From NCBI GenBank assembly GCA_017475005.1, contig JAFVGI010000038.1, forward strand, positions 1-64,000: 64,000 nucleotides of DNA. Direction: 5' to 3'. The notes beneath the pieces were generated by a model. That model was given only the letters and a program-made list of their open reading frames with translations. It was not told the origin of the DNA and did not search any database. The stretch is from Prevotella sp. Lineage in GTDB: Bacteria; Bacteroidota; Bacteroidia; Bacteroidales; Bacteroidaceae. The translations under genes and the position numbers were made by a program. Numbering within the stretch: the first letter of the stretch is position 1; every line of letters begins with the position of its first letter. Below are positions 26,251-34,271 of the stretch, in pieces.

Positions 26251-26280
26251 GAGCCTGCCCCAACGGTTGGCTCTTTTTTT
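26251..26280 (+). terminator. Probable terminator after the secreted pair
   Basis: GAGCC and GGCTC flank an imperfect inner stem, followed by a seven-base T run, 28 bp after the stop codon. Confidence 0.65.
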
Positions 26281-26327
26281 CTAACTAAATAAAACTTTTT
26301 TCCGTAAGCGATGAATAGCAGTCTTCG

Positions 26328-26660
26328 TTACCTGAACACCACCTTACGTGTGCGGATGAGACTCTTTGCCACCTCGTTGACGTCCTCTACGGCCTGAGCA
26401 TTCATGCCGAAGCGCAGTGTGCCGAGTCCTGGGATAGATACGGAGTGTCCCTCTGTCACCCATGCCTTGATGACTTCACCGATGGCGTCCCATGCACCTT
26501 TGAGAGCGCCCCTTTGGATACCGCTGCGGACAGATGCCTAGGCAATCACCTTTGCCTCAGTGAGGTTGCTGTACTTTTCCGGACGCATGAGGTAACGAAG
26601 AGTACCGGCGTCGGTCTTGTTGAACTTTACAAGAGTCTGTTGTGCTTTAATGTTAATCAT
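26328..26660 (-). pseudogene. HU-like DNA-binding protein, broken
   Basis: Reads as 110 codons starting MINIKAQQTLVKFNKTDAGT, with an amber stop as codon 41 (26538-26540) in an otherwise continuous frame. After the stop the frame continues ASVRSGIQRGALKGAWDAIG and SIPGLGTLRFGMNAQAVEDV, the HU-HIG type fold found in Bacteroidales DNA-binding proteins. It also stops early at KVVFR, where relatives continue for dozens of residues. Both lesions point to decay. In this order, such genes are normally followed by smalltalk and amidase genes. A -7 element lies upstream at 26893. Confidence 0.75.
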
Positions 26661-26835
26661 TTCCTGAATCCTTTCTTTTTTTTAGTTTGTTAATAATAGT
26701 TGTTTGTTATCCTGAATATCACCTTTCCTTTCACTTACTGCAGGTCGTTCCAGTAGAGGTGATTTTATTTTGTCGGCGGAAGTAATCGTATCTTTAGCAC
26801 GCTTTCACTAAGCGAAGCGACTGAAAGAAATTTTG

Positions 26836-26851
26836 CGCGTCGGCCGACGCG
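26836..26851. repeat. 16-bp perfect palindrome CGCGTCGGCCGACGCG
   Basis: A G/C-rich palindrome in otherwise moderate-GC DNA, in the predicted leader of the HU-like relic. It could be a regulator binding site or part of a mobile-element end. Confidence 0.6.
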
Positions 26852-26892
26852 ATGGATTTTGTCCGAGGAAGCTTGTTTCTCGTTTCTGTTTG

Positions 26893-26900
26893 CAAAGGTA
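26893..26900 (-). promoter_or_regulatory. -7 element upstream of the HU-like relic
   Basis: TACCTTTG on the minus strand, about 230 bp before the relic start codon; no TTTG at -33. It implies a long untranslated leader containing the 16-bp palindrome. Confidence 0.45.
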
Positions 26901-26981
26901 CTCATATTTTAGCACCCTATGAAAAAAGCCGACTTAAACCTTTTGTTAAAATATGTAAAAGAATATATGGCTTGATTGAGG

Positions 26982-27150
26982 GCGTCACAAACGTCACTTT
27001 AGTTTTTCTGAAAATACACATAATATAGAGAGAAAAAACTCAAAAACTCGCGAACCTTATATATAATGGAATAAATAATTATATTATTATAAATATATGT
27101 CTCTGTGAAATGTCTGTTTTTGCGAAAATGACGTGTGACGCTTGTGACGC
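26982..27150. repeat. Inverted repeat pair (GCGTCACAAACGTCAC / GTGACGCTTGTGACGC)
   Basis: The arms at 26982-26997 and 27135-27150 are inverted copies with 15 of 16 matches, and each arm is itself a near-direct repeat of GTGACGYTT. They bracket about 137 bp of A/T-rich DNA. Confidence 0.75.
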
Positions 27151-27235
27151 TTCTAGTAGTTTAAAGAGTTTAAAAGTTTAAAGTGTTTAAGTTTATGGTG
27201 ACGGTCAAAAGTGGAAATAAAAATGGGCTGGGATG

Positions 27236-27631
27236 TTACTGTGAACGGCGTTCGTGGTCATACTTGCTTGTAGGACATTCACGCTTTGCGCAATTCACGC
27301 AGGTTTTATTGCCTGAATAATGTGCATACTGGGTACAGCCGCAGCCGTTATTGCAGGCACCATATTCATAATCTATAATAGCACGCTCCTCTTTGGATGA
27401 TGACGTCTCATCTGAAGAAGGAGCGTTGTTGTTGGCATTATTATCATTATCAGCAGATTCATCACCAGCCTCGTGTCCTTCGTCTGTCTCTGTAGAATAG
27501 ATCGTCTCCTCCCACTCTGCTTTCTCGGCAGGCTCGTCTTTAGTAAAACAGGAGACGCCGTATATAAGGGTGCAACCACATGCAGCGGCAATAACGCCCC
27601 ATAACAATTTCTTTTTACTTCTTTTTTCCAT
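27236..27631 (-). CDS. Small membrane-anchored protein with Cys-rich C-terminus
   Basis: 131 residues, not recognised. A basic N-terminus MEKRSKKK is followed by a hydrophobic segment (about 9-28) ending in a cysteine, so it is either a membrane anchor or an atypical lipoprotein signal. The middle is acidic and rich in E, D, N and S (low complexity, about 32-83). The C-terminus holds a compact cysteine cluster: ACNNGCGCTQYAHYSGNK then TCVNCAKREC, which looks able to bind a metal such as zinc. It begins immediately after the GH43 stop codon (TAA then ATG), so the two genes are co-transcribed and probably co-translated. Function is unknown. Confidence 0.65.
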   Translation of the reverse strand: MEKRSKKKLLWGVIAAACGCTLIYGVSCFTKDEPAEKAEWEETIYSTETDEGHEAGDESADNDNNANNNAPSSDETSSSKEERAIIDYEYGACNNGCGCTQYAHYSGNKTCVNCAKRECPTSKYDHERRSQ

Positions 27632-28687
27632 TTAGTTTGTTGGAACGACAGGGATGATGTTGCCGTTCTTATCGAACTTCATGGCATCGATGCACACTTC
27701 CCTATGGGTGCCTGGTACGCCGTTGCCGGCATTTACGAATTGTGGATTGATGCGATGATATACTATGCGCCAGTCGTCACGATAAGTTACATTATTGATG
27801 CCGTTCTTTCCCTTCTTCACCTTTGACGGCAGGAGGATAACGGAATTGTGCGCTGTACCGTAAATCTTCTGGTCAGGCACCTGAGAGATTACCATATAGT
27901 GGTTTTCGTCTATGCTGATGGGACCAAGCGGAGAAGCGCTTGTGCCGTAGCATACATGATAGTTTGGAGAACCTGTATCGTCAACCGACCACATGAAGTA
28001 ATACTTGCCCTTACGATAAAAGACATAGGCGCCTTCTCTGTATGCCCACGTCTGCAGGCTACCGCCCTTAGGAGTAAGGTTAACCTTTGTCTCGGGCTTG
28101 ATGCTTACCATATCGTCATTGAGCTCTGCACCAGCCATAAAGCCGTTGCCCCAATAGAGGTAATACTTACCGGAAACAGGATCTTGGAACACATCGACAT
28201 CGATGGCCTGTCCACCTCTCAATCCCTCAGGTCTGTCGGCATCGGTAACGATAGGGTTATCGAGAGCCTTGAAAGGTCCTACGGGGCTGTCGCTGATGGC
28301 GCAGCTTATCTCCTTGCGGTTTGACTTTGGATTATGGGCAGAGAAATAGAAGTAGTACTGATATTTCACGCTCTTGTCTGCTGCAACAGTCTTGCGCTCT
28401 ATGATACATGGAGCCCACGCATTACCAGTAGCCCAAGGCACCTGGTCGCTCTTGGCATCGAGCATCACACCTTCATCCTTCCATGTCTTCAAATCGTCGG
28501 AAGAGAACACGCTAAAGGTCCATCCTCCCCAGCCTGGCAGGCCGTCGGTGGTGCTATAGATATAATACTTTCCTGTCTGCTCAGCAAACAGCACTTCCGG
28601 GTCTGCATGAAAACCTGGCAGAACAGGATTACCGGCATACATAAACAATGCTGACAATGTAGCCGCAAATGTGGTAAGGAGTTTCAT
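27632..28687 (-). CDS. Glycoside hydrolase family 43 protein
   Basis: Secreted five-bladed beta-propeller glycosidase, 351 residues, signal peptide about 1-18. The catalytic base is Asp29 in VLPGFHADPEVLF. The pKa-modulating Asp lies in QAIDVDVFQDP and the acid Glu in YREGAYVFYRKGKYYFMWS. GH43 enzymes mostly act as alpha-L-arabinofuranosidases, beta-xylosidases or related exo-enzymes on plant polysaccharides; the substrate cannot be told here. No SusC/SusD pair is adjacent, so it is not in a polysaccharide utilisation locus in this window. The upstream gap to hslR is a heptamer tract, and the next gene follows directly. Confidence 0.88.
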   Translation of the reverse strand: MKLLTTFAATLSALFMYAGNPVLPGFHADPEVLFAEQTGKYYIYSTTDGLPGWGGWTFSVFSSDDLKTWKDEGVMLDAKSDQVPWATGNAWAPCIIERKTVAADKSVKYQYYFYFSAHNPKSNRKEISCAISDSPVGPFKALDNPIVTDADRPEGLRGGQAIDVDVFQDPVSGKYYLYWGNGFMAGAELNDDMVSIKPETKVNLTPKGGSLQTWAYREGAYVFYRKGKYYFMWSVDDTGSPNYHVCYGTSASPLGPISIDENHYMVISQVPDQKIYGTAHNSVILLPSKVKKGKNGINNVTYRDDWRIVYHRINPQFVNAGNGVPGTHREVCIDAMKFDKNGNIIPVVPTN

Positions 28688-28691
28688 ATTT

Positions 28692-28733
28692 GGTTAAGGG
28701 TTAACGGTTAGCGGTTAGCGTTAATTATGAATT
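28692..28733. repeat. Heptamer repeat tract between hslR and GH43
   Basis: Units GGTTAAG, GGTTAAC, GGTTAGC, GGTTAGC, then GTTAATT and ATGAATT: two unit types in one phase. The hslR stop codon is at its edge and the tract fills the 44-bp gap. Confidence 0.92.
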
Positions 28734-29172
28734 ATTCTTCGTCGAACATTTCGTCGTCGTCATCCCAGCCGAACATGGCGGGATCAACGAAGGCGTCAAG
28801 GGCTCTGCGGTCTTTCTTGGTGGGACGTCCTGTGCCTCGCGCTCTGTCTATGAAGCCGCTGATGCGTGACATCTCCAGGAGTTCGTATTGCTTCGGGTCT
28901 GTGACATTCTCATACACCACGCTGATGAGCTTCGCCCCTACCCTCGTCTCTATAGCATTGAGAATCTTGAAGGAATAGGTAATGGGAGGTTTCTTTACCG
29001 ACACCACCTCACCGACCTTGACAGTCCTTGAAGGCTTGAGCACCTGTCCGTCAACAGTAACCCTGCCGTTCTTGCAGGCATCGGCAGCAATGGTGCGGGT
29101 CTTGAAGATGCGAGCGGCCCACAGCCACTTGTCAAGACGGGCGGATTCCTGATATTTTAGAGCATTGGACAT
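28732..29172 (-). CDS. hslR: S4-domain RNA-binding protein, Hsp15-like
   Basis: 146 residues. The N-terminal S4 domain RLDKWLWAARIFKTRTIAAD ... KNGRVTVDGQVLKPSRTV matches heat-shock protein 15, which binds stalled 50S subunits carrying peptidyl-tRNA. The C-terminal region is basic, then ends in an acidic tail (GWDDDDEMFDEE), a Bacteroidetes feature. It sits in the minus-strand housekeeping run downstream of queF. The name is by homology; heat induction cannot be judged. Confidence 0.88.
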   Translation of the reverse strand: MSNALKYQESARLDKWLWAARIFKTRTIAADACKNGRVTVDGQVLKPSRTVKVGEVVSVKKPPITYSFKILNAIETRVGAKLISVVYENVTDPKQYELLEMSRISGFIDRARGTGRPTKKDRRALDAFVDPAMFGWDDDDEMFDEE

Positions 29173-29173
29173 A

Positions 29174-29201
29174 GAGAGGTGAGAGGTAAGAGGTAATTAT
29201 G
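29174..29201. repeat. Heptamer repeat tract between queF and hslR
   Basis: Units GAGAGGT, GAGAGGT, AAGAGGT, AATTATG; contains the queF stop codon and runs to the hslR start. Confidence 0.8.
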
Positions 29202-29667
29202 CATTAAGCCCTGACCTGTTTTTGAGTCTCTCCCACGCCAGCTCTTCGTATTTTGTACCTGGGCGGCCGTAGTTGGCAAAGGGATAGATGCTGATGCCAC
29301 CACGAGGAACGAAGAGTCCCAGAACCTCTATATACTTTGGGTCCATGAGTTTTATGAGGTCCTTCATGATGATGTTCACGCAGTCCTCATGGAAGTCACC
29401 ATGATTTCTGAACGAGAAGAGATACAGCTTCAAGCTCTTGCTCTCCACCATTCTCTTGTCGGGCATGTACATTATCTTTATCTCCGCAAAGTCAGGCTGT
29501 CCCGTTATAGGACACAGCGACGTGAACTCTAAGCAGTTGAACTGTACCCAGTAGTCATTGTTCGGATGCAGGTTTTCGAAAGTCTCAAGTACATCAGGAT
29601 TATAATCCATCATGTACTCGGTCTTTCTTCCCAAGGCCTTGAGGCCACTATTCTTCCTGTCTGTCAT
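29197..29667 (-). CDS. queF: 7-cyano-7-deazaguanine reductase (preQ1 synthase)
   Basis: NADPH-dependent reduction of the preQ0 nitrile to preQ1 in queuosine tRNA modification. 156 residues, the short type I form. Catalytic Cys52 in [11 protein letters not shown] forms the thioimide; the substrate-binding segment [20 protein letters not shown] follows. It overlaps the upstream DUF5606 gene by 20 bases. Other queuosine genes are not in the window. Confidence 0.95.
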   Translation of the reverse strand: MTDRKNSGLKALGRKTEYMMDYNPDVLETFENLHPNNDYWVQFNCLEFTSLCPITGQPDFAEIKIMYMPDKRMVESKSLKLYLFSFRNHGDFHEDCVNIIMKDLIKLMDPKYIEVLGLFVPRGGISIYPFANYGRPGTKYEELAWERLKNRSGLNA

Positions 29668-30088
29668 CGATATTCTCTCCGTTGGTTGGTTTCATTATCT
29701 CCTCGAAGTCAGTAACGCCGGCCTCAACGAGGATATTGTACCACTGCAGCAGTTTCTTGATATCAGAAGCATGCACGCGCTCTCTGTCGAAGTTTGGCAG
29801 GAACTTTGCCATATACTCCTGCAGCTGGTCGCCGCTGGCTTTCTTATAATCGAGGGATGACTTCTTACCACCTTCCATATCGCGGAGGGCACAAAGGATT
29901 TCTCCCAATGGCTTGTCATCTTCTTCTGTGTACATACAGATGTCTGCAAGAGATGTAACACGGTCCTTCACGAAAGCAGGAATGCGCTTATGGTCAATGA
30001 GTCCTTCTACGATAAGTCTTCCGTTAGCACGTGATACGAGTTCATATAATCCAGGTTTTCCTGAGATAGCTAAAATAGTCTTTGCCAT
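29648..30088 (-). CDS. DUF5606 family protein
   Basis: 146 residues, start [20 protein letters not shown], which matches the Bacteroidetes DUF5606 family: a small N-terminal domain followed by a helical region ([20 protein letters not shown]). Cytoplasmic, no signal or membrane segment. It overlaps coaE by 19 bases upstream and queF by 20 downstream, so translation of the three is probably coupled. Function is unknown. Confidence 0.8.
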   Translation of the reverse strand: MAKTILAISGKPGLYELVSRANGRLIVEGLIDHKRIPAFVKDRVTSLADICMYTEEDDKPLGEILCALRDMEGGKKSSLDYKKASGDQLQEYMAKFLPNFDRERVHASDIKKLLQWYNILVEAGVTDFEEIMKPTNGENIDDRQEE

Positions 30089-30603
30089 ATTTCTTCTATT
30101 TGTTTTGGTAAATCTTTATTTCCGTCATTATCGATTACGAAATCTGCTCTCTCCGCCACTTTCTCCTGCGGATACTGTGCATCAATCCATTGCTCTGCCT
30201 TCTCTCTCGTGATACCGTCGCGGGACATTATCCTCTCTATCCTCACCTCTCTGGGAGCTGTTACGGCAATCACTTTGTCAACATACTGTTCGAGATGAGC
30301 CTCATAGATGATAGCACACTCCATCCATTCATAGTCGGAATTGAGGAAGTCTTTTATCACCGCAGGGTGCACTATGCTGTTTATTGCCTGTTTGTTCTCC
30401 TCAGACTTCAGCAAGAATGCCGCAATGGTCTGTTTGTCAAGTCCTCCAATCAGTTCCTTCAGCTGCCGTCTTATCTCCGGCGACTGTGCTATGAGACGTT
30501 TTGCAGCATTGTCGGTATCATATATCTTCACTCCCTTTTCGCGGAGCAAAGCGCAGACATACGATTTTCCGGCCCCTATGCCACCTGTCAGACAACACCT
30601 CAT
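30070..30603 (-). CDS. coaE: Dephospho-CoA kinase
   Basis: Last step of coenzyme A synthesis, phosphorylating the ribose 3'-OH. 177 residues, slightly short for the family. The P-loop GGIGAGKSYVCALL is at the N-terminus, then YDTDNAAKRLI, HPAVIKDFL and the lid region RIERIMSRDGITREKAEQWI. It overlaps the YbbR-domain gene by four bases upstream (ATGA) and the DUF5606 gene downstream. Confidence 0.94.
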   Translation of the reverse strand: MRCCLTGGIGAGKSYVCALLREKGVKIYDTDNAAKRLIAQSPEIRRQLKELIGGLDKQTIAAFLLKSEENKQAINSIVHPAVIKDFLNSDYEWMECAIIYEAHLEQYVDKVIAVTAPREVRIERIMSRDGITREKAEQWIDAQYPQEKVAERADFVIDNDGNKDLPKQIEEIWQRLF

Positions 30604-31541
30604 TGTGTACGCTCTATTACGTAGTCAACAGCAGTCGTCGTGAGCCAAGCCTTAAGAACATAGTCAGGCTTAGAGGTAATAGACAGTCTCAACTTATCCT
30701 TTGACGAACGCTCCGCAAGGTCCTCGGCATTTACTGATACTGTGAACTGCTCCGGCCTTAACCGATTTGCCATTGATGCCCCAACGGACACCTTTACATC
30801 CACCCTTCCAGGGAAGGTCTTCAGCAACAGCTGAGGAGGCAGGTTAATGGCTGTAACAGGAACATTTATCAATTTCTCGGTCAGTCGGTCAACGACTACA
30901 CGCACCCTTGCCTGGGTGAGATTGGTCTTTGCTCCCCATATACGGGCAATAGGAACGAGTTTTGTCACCGAGTTATCCACATCCTCAATATCCTTCGGTT
31001 CCGTATATACGGCATTGATAGTATCGAGGGCACTATTTGATGCCATCACTATCACGCTGTCAGGATCAACCTTTATGTTCATAACGTAAAAATTGGTCTT
31101 GGCAGTAGCAGTACCACTATATATCAACGGCACTTTTTTCTGTGAGCCGTGACTATAGTAGAAATCAAGATGGTCAGCCTTTACGGCCAAAACAGTACAT
31201 GTCTCTCCAAAGCGTGTACGGAGCAGTTTCTGCAGGTCTGAGGGGGCTACGACACCTTTACCCAGCTGGCCGGCATACAGATGGAACGGCAGACGAACTA
31301 CACGCATATTGTCAAAATAGAGGTATTTGACAAGATAGTAGCCCTTATCTCTCACCATTACCCGAATGGTATCGGGGAGAGGTTCTGTAATGACAGTATT
31401 TGCCGGAATATCTGCTAACTCCAAACGCACCTCCACGTCCGACTCATACGTTTCGTTCAATGTGGTGAGAACCCAGAATATGGCACTCATCACAAGAAAG
31501 AAGAGAAAGACGAAAAAATCTTTGGAAAGGAGACGTCTCAT
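30600..31541 (-). CDS. YbbR-domain protein
   Basis: 313 residues: an N-terminal membrane anchor (about 9-28, FFVFLFFLVMSAIFWVLTTL) followed by extracytoplasmic YbbR-like beta repeats, for example IPANTVITEPLPDTIRVMV and VPVTAINLPPQLLLKTFPGR. In Firmicutes YbbR (CdaR) regulates the c-di-AMP cyclase. Here it lies between yajC and coaE as in other Bacteroidetes and no cyclase gene is adjacent, so the role is open. It abuts yajC with no gap. Confidence 0.8.
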   Translation of the reverse strand: MRRLLSKDFFVFLFFLVMSAIFWVLTTLNETYESDVEVRLELADIPANTVITEPLPDTIRVMVRDKGYYLVKYLYFDNMRVVRLPFHLYAGQLGKGVVAPSDLQKLLRTRFGETCTVLAVKADHLDFYYSHGSQKKVPLIYSGTATAKTNFYVMNIKVDPDSVIVMASNSALDTINAVYTEPKDIEDVDNSVTKLVPIARIWGAKTNLTQARVRVVVDRLTEKLINVPVTAINLPPQLLLKTFPGRVDVKVSVGASMANRLRPEQFTVSVNAEDLAERSSKDKLRLSITSKPDYVLKAWLTTTAVDYVIERTQ

Positions 31542-31856
31542 TTACTTTGTCTGCTGAGCAGCAGCGTTTGCAAATACATAGTTTTTATCGACGTTGATAA
31601 CGACACCCTTGGATATCTCTACATCAACGCTACCATCTTCGATATTCACCTTTTTGATGGTACCATACATACCACCGGCAGTAATGATTCTCATGCCCTC
31701 AGAAAGAGAATTCTGGAAGTTGCGTATCTCCTTCTGCTTCTTCTGTTGTGGACGAATCATGAAAAAATACATAATGGCGAAGATAGCCAACATCATGATA
31801 ATCATAGAGTAGCCACCGCCCTGTGCTGACTGTGCAGCAAGAATTACGTTTGTCAT
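31542..31856 (-). CDS. yajC: Preprotein translocase subunit YajC
   Basis: Small inner-membrane partner of SecDF in protein export. 104 residues with one membrane segment (about 17-34, MIIMMLAIFAIMYFFMI) followed by RPQQKKQKEIRNFQNSL, the family signature, and the cytoplasmic SEGMRIITAGGMYGTIKKV. It overlaps nusB by four bases. Confidence 0.95.
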   Translation of the reverse strand: MTNVILAAQSAQGGGYSMIIMMLAIFAIMYFFMIRPQQKKQKEIRNFQNSLSEGMRIITAGGMYGTIKKVNIEDGSVDVEISKGVVINVDKNYVFANAAAQQTK

Positions 31857-32764
31857 AATAATTTCTTTATTTTAAGATTTTTTTCTTTTGCTATTGCGTC
31901 CAGGATACCATTTATGAACTTTCCTGATTTTGGTGTAGAGTATTCATTTGCCAGTTCCACATACTCGTTGATGGTAACAGGAATAGGTATCTTGGGGAAG
32001 TTTATCATCTCGGCTATTGCCAACTGCATGATGACGATATCCATCTTTGCCAATCTTGAAAAGTCCCATGCTTTGCATGCCTCCTTTATGTACTGCTGAT
32101 ACTCCTCAGCATTCTTCAATGTTGCATAGAGTAACTGATGGGCATATTCCTCATCGTCGTTATCTCTGTATTCAGGCAACAGTTCCTGTTCACTCCCTGC
32201 CTTCTCGTCAAAGCGTCCGATGGTCTTCAGCACGAAGGTATCAATAATATCCTTGTCGCCGTTCCAGTAGAGGCTTTCAGATTCCAGGATATCATCGAGA
32301 CTCTCGTTATCTTGGATATGCTTTTTGTAAAGCTGTTTCCACATAGCCTTACTGTCTTCATAACTGGAGTTGACATCACATTTCACTGTCTCTTCCTCCT
32401 GCATCTCAAGAAGCAGGTTCTTCACAAATTCCGCCTTTTGCTCCCAAATATCGCCATTTGTCTCCACGAAGGAACGCAACTGGGTATTCTCTTCCAGCTG
32501 CAACGCGAATTTATTATACACAAATGCATTTTGGGGTATTGTCCTACCCTCGCGTTCTGCCTTGGTGTTTATAATTTCATAACGCTTGCGAGCCATCTTT
32601 GTGACAGCGCAAATGAGTAGGAGAAGGTTGTTATATAGTTGGTATGCCTTTGACAACGACAATTTCAACTCATTATCTGCCTTTGTCATATTACTCTCCT
32701 CATTCTGGGAGTAAGCATACGCTAACTGAACTACTTTAATACGTATAAGATCGCGATTTACCAT
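31853..32764 (-). CDS. nusB: Transcription antitermination factor NusB (long form)
   Basis: 303 residues from MVNRDLIRIKVVQLAYAYSQ; an upstream in-frame ATG at 32803 is rejected because it precedes the promoter -7 box. The NusB core is C-terminal (about 200-300: AKMDIVIMQLAIAEMI, IPVTINEYVELANEY). The long helical N-terminal part is typical of Bacteroidetes. NusB with NusE promotes rRNA antitermination. It heads the run nusB-yajC-ybbR-coaE-DUF5606-queF. The -7 element ends only four bases before the ATG, so the mRNA may be leaderless. Confidence 0.92.
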   Translation of the reverse strand: MVNRDLIRIKVVQLAYAYSQNEESNMTKADNELKLSLSKAYQLYNNLLLLICAVTKMARKRYEIINTKAEREGRTIPQNAFVYNKFALQLEENTQLRSFVETNGDIWEQKAEFVKNLLLEMQEEETVKCDVNSSYEDSKAMWKQLYKKHIQDNESLDDILESESLYWNGDKDIIDTFVLKTIGRFDEKAGSEQELLPEYRDNDDEEYAHQLLYATLKNAEEYQQYIKEACKAWDFSRLAKMDIVIMQLAIAEMINFPKIPIPVTINEYVELANEYSTPKSGKFINGILDAIAKEKNLKIKKLL

Positions 32765-32768
32765 GTTG

Positions 32769-32776
32769 CAAAGGTA
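32769..32776 (-). promoter_or_regulatory. -7 element of nusB, almost touching the start codon
   Basis: TACCTTTG, four bases, then ATG. The -33 element is weak. Transcription would begin at or next to the start codon. Confidence 0.6.
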
Positions 32777-32847
32777 CAAAGAAAAGCAGAGAGGCAGGGG
32801 CATATTACCATTTTAGTAGCGCCTTTTTTACTTTTTTTCAAGAAAAA

Positions 32848-32879
32848 CTTGTGTATATCGCAAAAAAATATTACCTTTG
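32848..32879 (+). promoter_or_regulatory. Promoter of rplY
   Basis: CTTG, exactly 20 bp, TACCTTTG. The -33 region reads AAGAAAAACTTGTGTATAT and is nearly identical to that of rprX at 59360. A leader of about 85 nt precedes the ATG. Confidence 0.85.
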
Positions 32880-32970
32880 CACCCACTTTTAAAGAAAAAG
32901 TTGCTTTTTGAAGCATCCGTGTGATGGTGAATTAAGCATTTTATCAACTTAATTTAGAGTAACACAAGTT

Positions 32971-33576
32971 ATGTTAGAAATCAGTCTTACAGGTACTAAG
33001 CGTACCGAAACAGGTAAGAGGGCATCACGTTTGATGCGTAAGGAAGGTCTTGTACCATGTAACCTTTATGGTGAGAAAAAAGGTGAGAACGGTTTGCCAG
33101 AGGCATTAGCATTCTCTATTCCTTTCTCAGAGCTCCGCAAGGCTATCTACACTCCTCACATCTACATCATTAATCTTAACATCGACGGTGAGAAGCACAT
33201 GGCTATCTCAAAGGAGATGCAGTTCCACCCAGTAACAGACGCACCTCTGCACGTTGACTTCCTCGAGGTAACTCCCGAAAAGCCAATCACAGTAGGTATT
33301 CCTGTTAACCTCGTTGGTCTTGCTGCTGGTGTACGTCTCGGTGGTCGTATGTCACTTTCTATCCGTCAGATTAAGGTTACAGCTCCATACAGCCAGATTC
33401 CAGAGAAACTTGACGTTGACGTTACAGCTCTTGAAATCGGTAAGTCAATCAAGGTTGGTGACCTCTCATATCCAGGCATCACACTTGCTACTTCTCCAGA
33501 GGTTATCGTATGCTCTGTGAAGATGACACGTGCCGCTATGTCTGCAGCTGCAGCAGAAGCAGAGGCTGCTTCATAA
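32971..33576 (+). CDS. rplY: 50S ribosomal protein L25 (Ctc form)
   Basis: Binds 5S rRNA. 201 residues: the N-terminal L25 domain (MLEISLTGTKRTETGKRASR, about 1-92) and the C-terminal TL5/Ctc domain (about 98-185, FLEVTPEKPITVGIPVNLVG), ending in an Ala/Glu-rich tail. It has its own strong promoter, divergent from nusB, and is followed after 11 bp by pth, a common pairing. Confidence 0.96.
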   Translation: MLEISLTGTKRTETGKRASRLMRKEGLVPCNLYGEKKGENGLPEALAFSIPFSELRKAIYTPHIYIINLNIDGEKHMAISKEMQFHPVTDAPLHVDFLEVTPEKPITVGIPVNLVGLAAGVRLGGRMSLSIRQIKVTAPYSQIPEKLDVDVTALEIGKSIKVGDLSYPGITLATSPEVIVCSVKMTRAAMSAAAAEAEAAS

Positions 33577-33587
33577 GAATTTGACTA

Positions 33588-34151
33588 GTGGAGAAATATC
33601 TCATAGTGGGTCTCGGTAACCCCGGACCTGAATATCACGAAACGCGTCATAACGTCGGTTGGATGGTGATTGACGCGTTTGCAAAAAGCCAAGACGCTAT
33701 GTTTGAAGACAAGCGTTTTGGCTTTCTTGCACAAACCTCCGTGCGAGGACGTAAGCTTTTCCTGCTCAAGCCAACAACGTTTATGAATCTCTCTGGTAAT
33801 GCCGTACGCTATTGGTTGGAGAAGGAAAACATTCCGAACAATCATCTTCTCGTTATTGTTGATGACAAGGACCTTCCACAAGGGAAGTTCCGCCTCAGAG
33901 GAAAAGGCTCTGGCGGCAGCCATAACGGCTTGGGACACATCCAGCAGCTCATCGGTCAGGATTATGCACGCCTGAGAATTGGCATCGGCAGCGAATTCTC
34001 TCGCGGACAGCAGGTGGATTATGTGTTAGGGAAATTCTCTGACGAAGAGAAAAAAACTCTGGAGTCTGTCATAAAGACCTCCGAAGAGATTATAAAATCA
34101 TTTGTCCTCGCAGGAGTTGACGTAACGATGAATCAGTTCAACAGAAAATAA
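33588..34151 (+). CDS. pth: Peptidyl-tRNA hydrolase
   Basis: Frees tRNA from prematurely released peptidyl-tRNA. 187 residues, GTG start, because the conserved N-terminus [20 protein letters not shown] begins directly after it and no ATG is nearby. The catalytic His lies in ETRHNVGW, with the conserved FMNLSG and GSGGSHNGL motifs. It is co-transcribed with rplY and ends at a terminator. Confidence 0.96.
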   Translation: MEKYLIVGLGNPGPEYHETRHNVGWMVIDAFAKSQDAMFEDKRFGFLAQTSVRGRKLFLLKPTTFMNLSGNAVRYWLEKENIPNNHLLVIVDDKDLPQGKFRLRGKGSGGSHNGLGHIQQLIGQDYARLRIGIGSEFSRGQQVDYVLGKFSDEEKKTLESVIKTSEEIIKSFVLAGVDVTMNQFNRK

Positions 34152-34161
34152 CACCAAACAT

Positions 34162-34189
34162 AAAGTCCGATGCACTTGCACCGGACTTT
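34162..34189 (+). terminator. Hairpin terminator after pth
   Basis: AAAGTCCGATGCA pairs with TGCACCGGACTTT (one mismatch). T-rich sequence TCTTGTTTT follows. Just 10 bp after the pth stop. Confidence 0.75.
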
Positions 34190-34243
34190 CTTGTTTTCAG
34201 AGCCTTTTCTTCATGTCGATATATCGTTATAACGAAAGGCCCC

Positions 34244-34271
34244 TTAATTCATAATTCTTAATTACTTAAAA
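34244..34271. repeat. Heptamer repeat tract at the end of the barrel gene
   Basis: Units TTAATTC, ATAATTC, TTAATTA, CTTAAAA; the last contains the stop codon of the minus-strand outer-membrane gene. Confidence 0.8.

Larger units (their letters stand above)
26661..27235. other. Non-coding region upstream of the HU-like relic
   Basis: No gene is visible. It holds a 16-bp perfect palindrome, a -7 element, an inverted repeat pair about 140 bp apart and irregular TTTAAAG repeats at 27158-27196. It is very A/T-rich from 26930 to 27120. It looks like part of an accessory or mobile segment. Confidence 0.55.

Noticed and set aside
26445-26693. 82-codon plus-strand frame over the HU-like relic
   Set aside because: It is a shadow created opposite the minus-strand HU-like frame; the minus strand shows clear HU-HIG sequence.
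27158-27196. TTTAAAG repeats as another heptamer tract
   Set aside because: The spacing between units is irregular (8-10 bp), so it is not counted with the 7-bp family although it may be a decayed member.
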